This document shows, piece by piece, positions 43,523 through 56,603 of a DNA stretch of 64,000 nucleotides (positions are counted from its first letter, which is position 1; each line of letters begins with the position of its first letter). This DNA comes from Lineus longissimus (lineage: Eukaryota; Nemertea; Pilidiophora; Heteronemertea; Lineidae). Both the position numbers and the translations under genes were made by a program. The stretch is from NCBI RefSeq assembly GCF_910592395.1, contig NC_088326.1, positions 10,295,001-10,359,000 of the forward strand, in the 5' to 3' direction. The notes beneath the pieces are model-generated. The model ran no database searches. It saw nothing but the letters and a program-made list of their open reading frames with translations, and was not told the origin of the DNA.

Positions 43523-45881
43523 TCGGTGTGTGTTGTTGGCGAGCTGGTCGATGTCATGCCAGAAGAATATACTCTGCTTTCATGCTTTTAAGATCTGTTC
43601 TCAATATTTAATTCGAACTACATACCGTGCAAGATAAAAAAATCATTTTCGTCGTATACCATGTCCAGAACGTCGATCATGTTCCGGCTTGGCGTTTGCT
43701 TTGATGAAGTACTGATTTAATAAACCGGTGACACTGGAGTCTAAAGGTGGGCCTGCTGTAGGTTAAATCCGCAGGTGGTAATGCCATTAGAAAAAGTAAG
43801 GATGCCAGGTCCCCCTCTCAACACTCGGATATCGGAACAAAACCTGCCTCCGCCCCAGAGGCAGTCACTGTGGATCCAGAGGGCAATGAAGGATCCTTTT
43901 CTGAGATTGAAACCCCTTCTTAATTTTTCGGAGATATCGAGGTCAAAGAAAACAGCAAAACATTCACATCTATGAGATTAGCAGGAAGAAGGTCAAGCAC
44001 AAAGAACAAATACCAAAAACAAGACCAGGAAGGATGTGCAAGGGAATCCGCATAGTTTGGAGGATGTACTTTGTTGTCCGTCGGGGACCCGGAGAAGGCC
44101 CATTACATGTATGGCACTGTATAGTGTGCAAATCTCAAAGTCGTCCATTTTGTCCGGTGGAGCCCGTTACACATCCTTTATTCCTCGGTTCCCATGCGTT
44201 CCTTTATCGGGTAATTGTCCGCTGTGGAAGCGGTACACCTCATGTTCATCCGCTGCATGTCAGGTGGTAGTCGGGCCTCGAGCCACGTCCACCGGACATC
44301 AAAGCGCATGAACTGACAAGTACAGGAAGACGAACACACTAGTTCCCAACAAAACGCATGCCCAACACAAACGAACCGTACAACCCGGCGGACTAGGTTG
44401 TCTGGTGGAGTCTGTTCCAAAGTTTGTATATGCACAAAACATTTCTCCGGATGAAGCGAACCTCGCCCGTTCTTGCCTAACAAGGAAAGCATTCGTAGAT
44501 CGAAAGACAAATAGGAAACGCATGCAAACGGACAACATCGGATTGGACTTTGCTCTCCGTTGGACGTCTGTTATAACGCAATCCGTCAAGGTGTGATCAT
44601 GACTGGCGCTTCAAATCATTTTTGCATATTTTGGAAACGGAAGATACATGTAATGCACATGGATCGATCCATACCGTCCATCATTTCCGACTTGGATAGA
44701 CATTGTTTGGCGACACCATGTAGTCCGGTGGTCACGGCGTCGTTTCCTGGCCTGGCCTGTGTCTTGATTCAAAGTAATTATTGAAGCGAGTTTGGATCGT
44801 AGAACCTCGATTATCTTACACATGTCGTGTTGTCAAAATTCAGCAGGTTTTAGTCATTTCATGATTGATTTCTTAAACTCCATCAATATAGCCGATGATA
44901 CTGAGTTGCATTGGTTTGTGTTAAATGCTTATCGATATTGGCTATGGAATATAAAAAACAGTACCCTACAATGCATCATATGCCTAAATTATGATTTAAA
45001 AGATCATGAATGAACATAATGCAATACAAAAAATGTATTTGTTTCATCGATCCATTAAGACTGATGTATTACAACATTGTCGAAACAAAGGCCAAGACGT
45101 GAAATAATGACCATCAGACAGAACACGGTGTCGCCAATGCATTGCCTATCCAGATCGAACTTGTTAGATATTGGCATTGACGTTGCGTTTATTATCTAGC
45201 TTGAATATAGCATGCTCCTAGAGTTAACCGGTCTGAGATCGGTGTAAATAGATAATGTAAGCAAGCCGAGTCTGTTCCTTGTCTAGTGTTAATGAAATAA
45301 ACGTTGGCATCGCCAATAAGTGATTATGGGGCATTGCAGTGGATTGCCTCGACAATCAACCTTGTGGTCCTTGTCTAGCTATCTATGATGAAAATGTTGT
45401 CGTTCGATGTTTAAAAAAGTGATAACGAGGTAGGTATTGGCTGTCGCTCTAAACACCGCAATGATGGTAGAGCTAAAATATATATGAAGATAGCTCCATC
45501 CGAGCGATGTTTGCCGACACAACCAGTACTAGCAGTGATGTATTAATTTCTTTTCTAAAACATCCGAAATGAATATATTTTTAGGCATCATCCGCTAAAT
45601 GTACGCAATATAATTATATTTGGACGTGCTGGGGCCCATTTGATTCTAATCTTTGATGGATGATGAATCTGACCTTATTTAATTAGCTGGAAGCCGGGTC
45701 TCTTGGTAAATTAAATGGCGGAGTCCTCCCCGACTGTCTGATCGCCATGCCATTTCAACCTGTTTGTTATATTATTTACTTCTGATCAATAAGGCAGTTA
45801 CGAGGCGCGGCAAATCGAGAAATTCAGCGATGAGAATCTTCGTGGGATTTATTGATAATAAAAATAAACAGTGTGCTGTAG

Positions 45882-48219
45882 TGTAATGTCAGCGAAGGCG
45901 TGTTCTTGTCCTAACTCAAGCCGATGGAAGACTTGAGCCAGACAGCGTGGAGGAATGTGATTGTACGAACGTAACTTGAAGATAAGATAACGGTGATGAT
46001 GAAACTTTTAATATTTTGAGTAGGAGCTCATCCAAACAGGGGTTCCTCTGTTGGTGGCTATTCCTGAACTGTCTTAAAACATTCCAAAACCAACTCCTAG
46101 CAACGTCAAAACAAGTTAAGAGGTATAGGCCTATAAGAGTTCAATTAGGCCTATAATTACATGAATAAATCTTACAAATAATGTTTGGCTTACAGCTCTA
46201 CCGTCAAATGTATACACTATGCATATTGGCAAGGGCCTATAAATAATAGCAGGGAATACGTACAGGCTATGTAACATGCCACCCCTTAACGAAAAGACAT
46301 TGTCCTCAAGGTTAAATAAATACCTGTGGGGACAACATAAGAGCTAGGGTAGAGAGTGTCACTGAATAAATCTGGATACTAATCTTTGGACAACAAGAAT
46401 AATTAATACACCTGTTCTAATAATGTATAGACAATGCCATGTCTGGCTAATATCTGCCGTGTGTGGCGAACGAAGTAGCCGGTCACGTTAGGATGCAGCG
46501 CTAATCCGAATGATATTTAAATATGATAATAATAATAATAATTTATGCTCCAGGTGCTAATTACCTTAACATTTGTCAACAATTTTGAAAGGTATCTTTA
46601 TATTCAATTAAGCTTTGACGCCCCAATCCCTATATCATTTTTTTATACGAAGTGATGAGACAACAATCACAACTTTGATAAACAGCTTAGATGAGAACAC
46701 ATGACCACAGTCCAAATTCAATGCAAAGTGATAGCGACAATCCAAATTTCGAGATTCAATCGTCCGGTAGATGGAATGAGGGCATTATTGGAACGGTAGA
46801 AATTTCCTTAGTCACCAGTTGGCTTTAATTACCACTCGGAGAACAACTGTTTCATTATTGGTGTAGATGGTACATCAACAACCTTCGTAGTCCAATCATT
46901 GATCAAAAATTCCACGTCGTCATGGGGAAAATTGTGCGGGGACAGCACACGTCCATACACAGAAATCTCCCTCGCAAAAGATGCATCTCCAAAAATGTGG
47001 GAACAATACTCCCGGACACAGTCATCAATGGTTGAATTCCTTCGTATGTTAAATGTCCCTCCGAGCTTAATTTTGTCGGAACGCTTACAGGTCCCATCAC
47101 GAGATATTGGCACAATGCAAACGTCCAATCTGGAATGGTTTTCCTCGTCTAGAGCACTCGAATCTCTTGAACTTTGAGAGCTGATGTCTGAGATTGTTCG
47201 ATCACTTTCTCTTGATAAAGATTCTGAATATCCAGTTGGTTGAGATGGTTTTCGGTGTTTGGAAATTAGTTGGCTGGGGGGTGGTACAGGAAATACTTGT
47301 TGATGAGCATGTTCATTACCGTAGATCACTTCTCTATACGCATCCGTATCAAAAATGCATGGTTCATGTCCTTTTTCCACCTGCTTGAGGTCGGTAGAGT
47401 TGCTTTGCTCTTGGCTCGCCCTTGCTTCACCGAGCGAAGTACATGTACATGTACAACTTGATGTTTTTCGAGCTTTCTTTTTTTCTATAAAGTTCATTAG
47501 GCGTTTTTTGTCTCTCTCTCGTTTACGTGGCGATTTAGCTGAAGAGCGTACATGCGAATTTGAAAATGAGTGTCCATATGGAACTTGTGCCTTATTCCAT
47601 AAAAGTGTAACAGCATAACTGTCCTCGCAGGCCTGAAACGACCATTTTGCCTGTAGAACGTGCAGGCCATGAGTCCTCAGTGAAAACTCCAAATCCTCAG
47701 GTAGTTGAACCGACATTTTAAAAATTAACAGATGATAAAATCCTCACATGATCCGTTGATAATCATTACGTCGCCTTCTGGATATAAATCAATACGAATT
47801 GAATCACGTCGGGCGGGGTCACCATGTAATGTCAGCGAAGGCGTGTTCTTGTCCTAACTCAAGCCGATAGAAGACTTGAGCCAGACAGCGTGGAGGAATG
47901 AGATGGTACAAACGTAACTTGAAGATAAGATAACGGTGATGATGAAACTTTTAATATTTTGAGTAGGAGCTCATCCAAACAGGGGTTCCTCTGTTGGTGG
48001 CTATTCCTGAACTGTCTTAAAACATTCCAAAACCAACTCCTAGCAACGTCAAAACAAGTTAAGAGGTATAGGCCTATAAGAGTTCAATTAGGCCTATAAT
48101 TACATGATTAAATCTTACAAATAATGTTTGGCTTACAGCTCTACGGTCAAATGTATACATTATGCATATTGGCAAGGGCCTATAAATAATAGCAGGGAAT
48201 ACGTACAGGCTATGTAACA
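45882..48219 (-). mobile_element. Non-autonomous Gypsy-type LTR element, unit 5 copy
   Basis: LTRs 45882-46276 and 47825-48219 (395 bp each), flanked by GTAG on both sides, at the same place as in units 3 and 4. The primer-binding site is disturbed: an extra four bases (GGGC-like) split the CCCCGACG part beside 47825, which would weaken tRNA priming. The internal ORF is the only uninterrupted one of the three copies. Confidence 0.9.
46829..47716 (-). CDS. Cargo ORF of the LTR element, intact 295-codon copy
   Basis: Starts MSVQLPEDLEF at 47716 and ends KQLFSEW. I chose this Met because the frame upstream of it differs from unit 3. Three regions: an N-terminal domain (about 1-55, with CEDSYAVTLLW), a basic patch at about 60-90 (SPRKRERDKKRL, EKKKARK) followed by a CTCTCTS cluster and a Ser/Pro/Gln linker, and a C-terminal domain from about 210 (IKLGGTFNI, IDDCVREYCSHIFGD, EFLINDWTTKVVDVPS). 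No retroviral-type motif is present: no zinc knuckle, no YxDD and no integrase triad. It is probably a protein captured or evolved by the non-autonomous element. The basic patch would suit nucleic-acid binding, but this is inference. Confidence 0.6.
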   Translation of the reverse strand: MSVQLPEDLEFSLRTHGLHVLQAKWSFQACEDSYAVTLLWNKAQVPYGHSFSNSHVRSSAKSPRKRERDKKRLMNFIEKKKARKTSSCTCTCTSLGEARASQEQSNSTDLKQVEKGHEPCIFDTDAYREVIYGNEHAHQQVFPVPPPSQLISKHRKPSQPTGYSESLSRESDRTISDISSQSSRDSSALDEENHSRLDVCIVPISRDGTCKRSDKIKLGGTFNIRRNSTIDDCVREYCSHIFGDASFAREISVYGRVLSPHNFPHDDVEFLINDWTTKVVDVPSTPIMKQLFSEW

Positions 48220-48939
48220 GTAGCTACTGTAGTGATCAAATGACGTCCCCCAGCCACAACCAGTCCTTTGCGTTTGACCTCGGTCACTTCACCTTCATCA
48301 AGAGCGCATTGCCGCAGGAAATGGCATATGTCAGCAAGTATTGTTGTCTTGAAAACAGCTGCCAGTGGTATCTGTTGTGCTGCGCAGCAGGGAGCCCAGG
48401 GTCTTGTTCTTGCATCAGCTCTCATTTCCCCGGAGAAGCTTGTGAAGGGTATCGCCCTTTTGGTTATGCGATGTATACATACATGGCTAAACTCTGTCTT
48501 AGTCTCATTCACGAACAGATTGTGAACTTTTTATAGGTTTCTCCGCTGCTACTGGCTGGAGCTGGTCCAGGTGTTTCTTTTCTTAATCCAGGAAATCAAC
48601 GTCATCAGCATAATCTATTTGTAGTGGCAGGTCCAGGCTTGAGACTGGTGGGTTAGGCCTGTTGGGGCTTGCAAGTGTAGCAGCAATTTAGCAGGTTAAA
48701 GGGACTGGTTAAAAGGCGGTTGGCCTGTGGTGAGCCTAGTACATTGTAGTTTCAAACGAATCGGACAGTTCGCTTTTCACGCCGATCCTTAGCTTCATCC
48801 CTGCCAGGAGGGATCTTACATGTCTCAGATCATGATCACGGAAGCCTGCTTTCAGTAGGACAACTAAGTTGCGTTTCCACCTGATTGTTTTACTAATCAC
48901 AGGGAGTGTGACTGAGTTCAACATCAAGATTTTTACCAC
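48220..48939 (-). mobile_element. Non-LTR reverse-transcriptase relic, unit 5
   Basis: Same decayed palm pieces as in units 3 and 4, with the YADD piece near 48600-48613 and VNETKTEFSHV at about 48512-48480. Confidence 0.65.
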
Positions 48940-49375
48940 GACTCAGCCACTCCTCTACATGAAAAAAGACAAGGGGTATCTCGATTAATTCTCCATTAGT
49001 TTAAAAAAGACATACGAACCAACACAGAGTACAGAGGACGGTTCTGATTGGATGATAGTTATAATGAATCGGACCAATCAAACGTCGTCTTCCAAACTGC
49101 CATGGGAAGCATTAGTGCAGAAGGTAGTGTTACGGAAAAAAGAGTGTTATCATCTTTCGTCTCGTCAAAAATTTAAGCGCGAAATCCTATATCCTCCAAA
49201 TATACTGATCGTTTTTGAGTGGGAATTTCAGAGAGAAAAAAATGTTTCAGTTATCACGAATGAGAAAGGTTTGAAAGTAACAAGCAGGTTACAAAGGTTT
49301 ACTTGCCACCCGATAGAATAATGGATCAGATGGAAAATTTGTAGAATATTCTATTTCTTTTAAAAACCCAGTCTA

Positions 49376-50376
49376 TCAAGCATGAGTGCGGTGATAGAAC
49401 TTAAAATACCCGTGGCCATTTGCTGGCCAAGCCAAAAAAGATCCGTTCCGGCCAGCGGCAATCATATCTACATCTGAAATTATCGTCGATTGGTAACTCT
49501 TTCTATAATACCAATAGTGTTGAAGATTCTTCTGAATAGGAATATAGGTCACAATAAAACCTTTTTGCGCTTGTCTGGAGTCATCGGCATTATTATTTGG
49601 TTGGCACGGTCCCACGTTACGTGATAGCAACCAAGTCTACATCTCAAACCGGGCCATTTCAAATTGCAAATTACATGTATTACCACTTTCTGCTGATAGT
49701 TGCTCCTTTTAGTAAACAGACGTACACAGTTCCACATTGTGGCAAGTACATCCTTTCCTGCAGTTATGAAGACGGAATTCTGCGTTTGCATTACTAACCG
49801 AATTAAAGTTCCTTGAATGAAGTGCACGTCCAGCTCCCTCCCCGTCGTCAAAGTGTAGTTGAATTTATTATCGACACCCTTGTCAATATCAATCTCGAAA
49901 ACACCAAGTGCGATGAAGGAACTCGTTCTTAGGCCATTTTTGCGTACGCGGTGAACGTATATAACGAAAGCTTGCCCAGTCAACTCGATGTGTTCTATAT
50001 GCAAAATCAAAACGAGCTCAATGTTCTGACTCTGAGTGGGCAGTTCCATAATGTAGAAACCCAAATGAACGCCATTGCGATCAAATATTTTCGGACATTC
50101 CCTTGGGCTGGTTGTACTAAATATCACGAAATAGGCCTTCCGAATGTATAATTTATAGATCAACAGATGCTTGTTGATTGAACTTCTAGAAGAGTTGAAT
50201 AACTGTCTTGAGACATATCGCCCTCGATTTTGATAAATCTGATGTATGAAAGGGGATCTTCGTTTAACATAAACCCTTTCCACTAGGATATATATGTTAA
50301 CATACTTGTCATAGTAGACCCGAATGGAAAGGAGAGCCGCCGTATTCCTAAAGATCTTGTCGACTTTGTAACTCAT
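49376..50376 (-). pseudogene. Gene A, unit 5: broken by a one-base deletion
   Basis: ATG at 50376. The frame matches unit 3 for about 270 residues and then shifts after MTPDKRKK. A run of six T on the plus strand in the other units is five T here (49562-49566). The remaining ~60 codons, containing LQHYWYYRKSYQST and DVDMIAAGRNGSF, continue in the next frame. A homopolymer sequencing error is possible. Confidence 0.75.
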
Positions 50377-50609
50377 TCTTGGCAACTTTTGTCCTTTTTA
50401 TAAATTCAAATTAAAACTTGTCTCACATTATTAACTAAAAGTACCAATGGCATTTAAACGCTTATATTACAAATGTGCCGGCTACCCAGTCACCTTCTTT
50501 TTTACAGCAGCGGTTTCCACAATATTGAATAACACACGAAATTAAAGCATTCCAAAATTACTGAAATATCACGCTATTCCAATTTTAATCCCGACTGGAC
50601 CCAAGTGAG

Positions 50610-51470
50610 GCATGTTATACAAACGATTAGGTAACTATCACTTGATTACATGTAAGTGGCCCAACCAATGAAGTAACACAAAATCAACCGATTATGTGAT
50701 CCACGACACAAAAATTAAGGTGAAGTACCCAACCGAACACAAAATAAACCGATAAAATGACCTCATTTTCCTGTAAGGGGGGGGGGGGGGGTTACACACG
50801 AGTTGCCACCTTTTCTTCCGTCGTCTGTAAATGTATAATAATTCAAAATGGGTTACATCTCATTTCATCAGGTTGGTTGATTTGACCTACATTTCAAGGT
50901 CACAGAAATCAACCATACGTAATTACATTTCACCAACAGTGGCACCTGTTATTAATATTTTGTCCAAGAGTCTTTACTTCGTTGATGTTTACATGGTACA
51001 GCGTTCGGTCATCCCAATATGTTGAAAACATTCGATGGAAGTGTCCTACCTTTAACGCCTTGCCAGGTCATGAATGTCAGAAAACTACTTGTAATTCATA
51101 TTCAATGGCTATTTCTTTTCTTCTTACATACATGTAATGTACTGATGAAACGAAGGCAGATCATCCAAGACCTTACCATGCTATAAACAGACAATGGAAG
51201 AAGCACTGTCAACGCGTGTGTACCCCGTTGAGATGATCGAGGTCACTGCATCAGTTTATTTTGTGTCACTTATTCGGTTTGCATCCAAACGGTTGGGCCG
51301 TTGGTCATTTATTTGGCTAATTTTGAGTCACTTAATATTCGGTAAGGTCGTGACCTAATTGGTTGATTTTGTTTTACGATTGGGTCGGATCACTTTATCG
51401 GTTGATTGTATGTTACTTCAGTTGATTCACTTAATTGGGCGATGTGACCTATCACTTTCGGGACAAGGTA
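50610..51470. repeat. Block B, unit 6: fold-back repeat, partly deleted right arm
   Basis: The left arm, with CACAAAATCAACCGAT near 50677, is intact. The right arm lacks the stretch between CGGTTT and GCATCCAAACGG (near 51280) that other units have, but it retains the later subrepeats. Confidence 0.5.
50777..50791 (+). repeat. Poly-G tract of 15, unit 6
   Basis: Fifteen G between CTGTAA and TTACACACGAG, the longest of the three homologous tracts. Confidence 0.85.
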
Positions 51471-52386
51471 TCCGTGCAGAGATCATTTTTGTGCGGATCG
51501 ATGCATTGCTACGCCTGGTGTTGAGACGAAAACCTACACGACGACGTCACGCTGTTCGCACTCGTTTACCCCGTTCACCTTGTCTCCGCGGAGAACAACA
51601 AAGGTACTGAAATCAAAAACCGCTCACTCCGCTACAGATACAGACATGAATGCACTAAACAAAGTTTGCTTTCAACGCAGTAAAATACCTCTGAAACCTC
51701 GAAGATTTCAATTGAAAACTTGTGTTCTTTATGTTATTTCTGATAAATCTGATAAGAACTCACCACGATTTCTTTGATAGATCTTTTAGGAGAGAGAAAA
51801 TAATACATGAACTGTCTGGCTCATATTAATCTCACCTTCTTGCTCCCGGATATTCTAACCCGATTTGGCCTGAAGAATGTTCAATGACCCAAAATTCCAA
51901 TGCGCATCCAAATCTTTAACGAGATGTGCAAAACGTGTGTGCGTCGCCCAAAGCTGCCTAAAATGCACCACAGATTGATAACTTACTTTTAAAGCTGATC
52001 AGAGAGATACCTTAAGGCCCCGAATGAAGGTCAGACAAAAGCACGTTAGTTGATAAAACGGCGTGTTTTCATAGAAAAGGGGAAATCCCAGTGCAATTCA
52101 CTCGAAAACTATCGCGGGCACGTACAGTCCTCATCATCAGCATTCTATATCATGTATAAAGGTTTAGGCGTTCGGGTAGAATCTGGGCATCTAGGTGACA
52201 TCTAGGCTGGTCACAACGATTTGTTGACGAAATACGGAATTCCTGTAGACCAGGAAGGCAAACTTAGTCGAAGACAATTGCTTTGTCATGTAAGTTGTTG
52301 ATAGGTAGAGAAAACAGAGTTGGTATTTTGATTTGAACGCTGTAAATTGTGTTAGTTGCGTTGGAATATGAGGACACTGCGGGAGA

Positions 52387-52911
52387 TCAGAAAAGGGTTA
52401 ATCTGGAAATATCCTTTTTTCCTGCGGGGCCACTTATCCCAAAATCTGCAATTTCTAGAATGTATACGTCCAGAGGGATTTCAAGAATAACAGGGGGTGC
52501 ATTCAATAATCTAACCTCTTTGACCATAGTTTCCCTGCTGTTAAGGGCTTCCTTGGGCTTCCATCTCTTGCAATGTGACCATGACACGAACCTACATGCA
52601 TGCTTCCCCCTCCGATGATTGAAGCCAGCGATGACATCATGTTTGGAACTCAAAACAGCACATTCTGGTCTTGAACGCGAATTTATTGGTAACCAGTATT
52701 TGAGGGATATATCTTCACGCCGCTCTTCAGCATCATAAAGCCGTATAAAGGTTATGCCTAAACAAGCAAGTATGGTGCTCTCGATTATACAGATATGGAG
52801 GGCTGTAAACAAGATATTTCGATGGAAACCCCTCCTCGTTGTTGACAAAACACAAGTATCATTTGAGCTGATCATTTCCGATAAAATATTAATAATACTA
52901 TTCAAGTTCAT
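52387..52911 (-). CDS. ORF C, unit 6: unrecognised ~174-residue protein
   Basis: Same family and start (MNLNSIIN) as unit 1, from which it differs at only a few residues (AEERRED for AEKRRED, CVLSTT for CVSSTT). The tail GPAGKKDISRLTLF is identical to unit 1. No frame damage. Confidence 0.45.
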   Translation of the reverse strand: MNLNSIINILSEMISSNDTCVLSTTRRGFHRNILFTALHICIIESTILACLGITFIRLYDAEERREDISLKYWLPINSRSRPECAVLSSKHDVIAGFNHRRGKHACRFVSWSHCKRWKPKEALNSRETMVKEVRLLNAPPVILEIPLDVYILEIADFGISGPAGKKDISRLTLF

Positions 52912-55592
52912 TTCATTTGCTTTCAATGCAATAAGTGTATGTCGCTTAGTTAGTTCTAGTGGTCTGAAGTGCATTTGGGAGTTCGTGTTGACACTCGGTG
53001 TATGTTGTTGGCGAGCTGGTCGATGTCATGCCTGAAGAATATACTCTCCTTTCATGCTTTTAAGATATGTTCTCAATATCTAATTCGAACTACATACCGT
53101 GCAAGATAAAAAGGCATTTTCGTCGTATACCATGTCCACAACGTCGATCTTGTTCCGGCTTGGCGTTTGCTTTGATGAAGTACTGATTTTAAATAAACCG
53201 GTGACACTGGAGTCTAAAGGTGGGCCTGCTGTAGGTTAAATCGGCAGGTGGTAATGCCATTAGAAAAAGTAAGGATGCCAGGTCCCCCTCTCAACACTCG
53301 GATATCGGAACAAAACCTGCCTCCGCCCCAGAGGCAGTCACTGTGGATCCAGAGGGCAATGAAAGATCCTTTTCTGAGATTGAAACCCCTTCTTAATTTT
53401 TCGGAGATATCGAGGTCAAAGAAAACAGCAAAACATTCACATCTATGAGATTAGCAGGAAGAAGGTCAAGCACAAAGAACAAATATCAAAAACAAGACCA
53501 GGAAGGATGTGCAAGGGAATCCGCATAGTTTGGAGGATGTACTTTGTTGTCCGTCGTGGACCCGGAGAAGGCCCATTACATGTATGGCACTTATAGTGTG
53601 CAAATCTCAAAGTCGTCCATTTTGTCCGGTGGAGCCCGTTACACATCCTTTATTCCTCGGTTCCCATGCGTTCCTTTATCGGGTAATTGTCCGCTGTGGA
53701 TGCGGTACACCGCATGTTCATCCGCTGCATGTCAGGTGGTAGTCGGGGCTCGAGCCACGTCCACCGGACATCAAAGCGCATGAACTGACAAGTACAGGAA
53801 GACGAACACACTAGTTCCCAACAAAACACATGCCCAACACAAACGAACCGTACAACCCGGCGGACTAGGTTGTCTAGTGGAGTCCGTGCCAAAGTTTGTA
53901 TATGCACAACACATTTCTCCGGATGAAGCGAACCTCGCCCGTTCTTGTCTAACAAGGAAAGCATTCGTAGAACGAAAGACAAATAGGAAACGCATGCAAA
54001 CGGACAACATCGGATTGGACTTTGCTCTCCGTTGGACGTCTGTTATAACGCAATCCGTCAAGGTGTGATCATGACTAGCGCTTCAGATCATTTCTGCATA
54101 TTTTGGAAACGGAAGATACATGTAATGCACATGGATCGATCCATACCGTCCAACATTTCCGATTTGGATAGAAATTGTTTGGCGACACCATGTAGTCCGG
54201 TGGTCACGGCGTCGTTTCCTGGCCTGGCCTGTGTCTTGATTCAAAGTAATTATTGAAGCGAGTTTGGATCGTAGAACCTCGATTATCTTACACATGTCGT
54301 GTTGTCAAAATTCAGCAGGTTTTAGTCATTTCATGATTGATTTCTTAAACTCCATCAATATAGCCGATGATACTGAGTTCCATTGGTTTGTGTAAAATGC
54401 TTATCGATATTGGCTATGGAATATAAAAAACAGTACCCTACAATGCATCATATGCCTACATTATGATTTTAAAGATCATGAATGTACATAATGCAACACA
54501 AAAAAGTATTTGTTTCATCGATCCGTTAAGACTGATGTATTACAACATTGTCAAAACAAAGGCCAAGACGTGAAATAATGACCATCAGACAGAACACGGT
54601 GTCGCCAATGCATTGCCTATCCAGATCGAACTGGTTAAATCTTGTCATCGACCATGTGTTTGCTATCTAGCTTGAATAGCATGTTCCCAGAGTTAACCGG
54701 TCTGACATCGGTGTAAATAGATCAAGTGAGCAAGCCGAGTCTGTTCCTTGTCTGGTGTTAATGAAATAAACGTTGGCATCGCCAATAAGTGATTGCAGGG
54801 CATTGCGCTGGATTGCGTCTTCAATCAACCTTGTGTTCTTCGCCTATTAAAAAAAACGAAAATGTTGTACTTGACCGCTCAAGTTCTTGAACGTCTGGCA
54901 TCTTCAGGTTTAGGCAAATTCCCAACACACTCATGACCAAGCTTATTTCATTGAGCATTACCGGCCACCATGTTGTCACGTCACTGTGAACCCCACGTAC
55001 AATAAGTGACTGGAGAGTAAGCCACGGCCATTGATATTATTGGTTTGCTTCAGTAACTCGCGTTTCGATTAAAGGGTAATATTTTCTTTTTCATTTTTTT
55101 GCTTTGAAACGCCTTATATACAGTTTTTAATAACCCATGTTTTGATTAGAAAGACTCTTTATAGTGTCCTTTGATATGATTTCCTATTGAGAATTTGGAA
55201 GACTATTCCAATCCTTGTTGTTGGTGCGTCAAAGCTGCGGTCACCGAACTTCGATGATAATTATAATAAATCAGACCAATCAAACGTCGTCTTCCAAACT
55301 GACATGGGAAGCAATACCGCAAAAGGTTGATAAAATGTAGTGTTACGGTAATACTCCGCAGGCTGTCATCATTTTTTGTTTCGTCAATAATCTGAGCGCA
55401 AAATCCACCAAATATACTGATCGTTTCTGAGTGGGAATTTCAGAGAGAAAACAATGTTTCAGTTATCATGAATGAAAAAGGTTTGAAAGTAACGAGCAGG
55501 TTACAAAGGTTTACTCGTAACCCGATAGAATATAGATATGACGGTAATTTGTAGAATATTCTATTAATATATTCTTTTAAAAACCCAGTCTA

Positions 55593-56603
55593 TCAAGCAT
55601 GAGATCGGTGATAGAACTTCAAATATCCTCGGCCATTTGCTGGCCAAGCTACGAACGATCCGTTACGGCCAGCGGCAATCATATTTACATCTGGAATTAT
55701 CGTCGATTGGTAACTCTTTCTAAAATACCAATTGTGTGGAAGATTTTTCTGAATAGGAACATAGGTCACAATAAAACTTTTGTTGCGCTTGCCTGGAGTT
55801 ACTGGCATTATCATTTGGTTGGCACTGTCCCACGTTACGTAATAGCAACCAGGTCTTAATTTCCAAGCGGACCATTTCGAATTCCAAATTACATGTATTG
55901 GCACTTTCTGCTGATAGTTGCTCCTTTTGGTAAACAGATGTACGCAGTTCCACATTGTGGCAAGTACATCCTTTCCTGCAGTTATGAAGACGGAATTCTG
56001 CGTTCGCTGCACTAACCGAACCACAGTTCTTCCAAAAAGGTGCACGTACAGCTCCCTCCCCGCCCGCAAAGTGTAGTTGAATCTATTGTCGACACCCTTG
56101 TCAACACCAATCTCGAAAACACCAAATGCAATATAGTAACTCTTTGTACGGCGATTTTTGCGTACGCGGTGAACGTATATAACGAAAGCTTGCCCAGTCA
56201 ACTCGATGTGTTCTATATGCAAAACACAAACAAGCTCAATGTTCTGACTCTGAGTGGGCAGTTCCATAATGTAAAAACCCAAATGAACGCCATTGCGATC
56301 AAATATTTTCGGACATTCCCATAGGTTGGTGATACTAAATAACACGAAGTAGAACTTCCGAATGCATATTTTGAAGATCAACAGATGCTTGTTGATTGAA
56401 CTTTTAGAAGATTCGAATATCTTTCTTGAGACATAACGCCCTCGATTTTGATAAATCAGATAGAAAGGCGATATTGGTCTATCAGTCCTACTTTCCACTA
56501 CGATATATTTGTTAACATACTTGTCATAAAAGATTCGAACAACACAGACACGCCCTTTTTTCCTAATGAAGGTGGGTCACAACTTGTAGACTTTGTAATT
56601 CAT
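55593..56603 (-). pseudogene. Gene A, unit 6: nonsense at codon 9, otherwise open
   Basis: The homologous ATG is at 56603 (MNYKVYKL). Codon 9 is TGA (56577-56579) where unit 7 has TGG (KLWPGF). After that the frame is open for over 300 codons with every conserved block, although it is diverged from units 1 to 5 (RVRKNRRTKSYYIAFGVFEIGVDKG, KLRPGCYYVTW). Its N terminus belongs to the unit 7 type, not the MSYKVDKIFRNTA type. The long open remainder suggests the stop is recent, or that a downstream Met is used. Confidence 0.7.

Larger units (their letters stand above)
40883..50376. repeat. Array unit 5
   Basis: Contents: block B (41100-42010) with the poly-G tract, non-coding 42010-42910, ORF C (42914-43522), exon relics (about 43640-43990), block D (44178-44596), non-coding block E (44600-45880), the LTR element (45882-48219), the reverse-transcriptase relic, and a frameshifted gene A. 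I see no gene in 42010-42910 or 44600-45880. Confidence 0.9.
50377..56603. repeat. Array unit 6
   Basis: The shortest unit: poly-G tract (50777-50791), block B (50610-51470), non-coding 51470-52380, ORF C (52387-52911), exon relics (about 53130-53460), block D (53650-54068), non-coding block E (54070-55270) and a broken gene A. It lacks the LTR element and the reverse-transcriptase relic. Block E ends abruptly at 55251 (CACCGAACTTCG) and is joined straight to sequence that lies just right of the relic in other units. I see no gene in 51470-52380 or 54070-55590. Confidence 0.9.
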
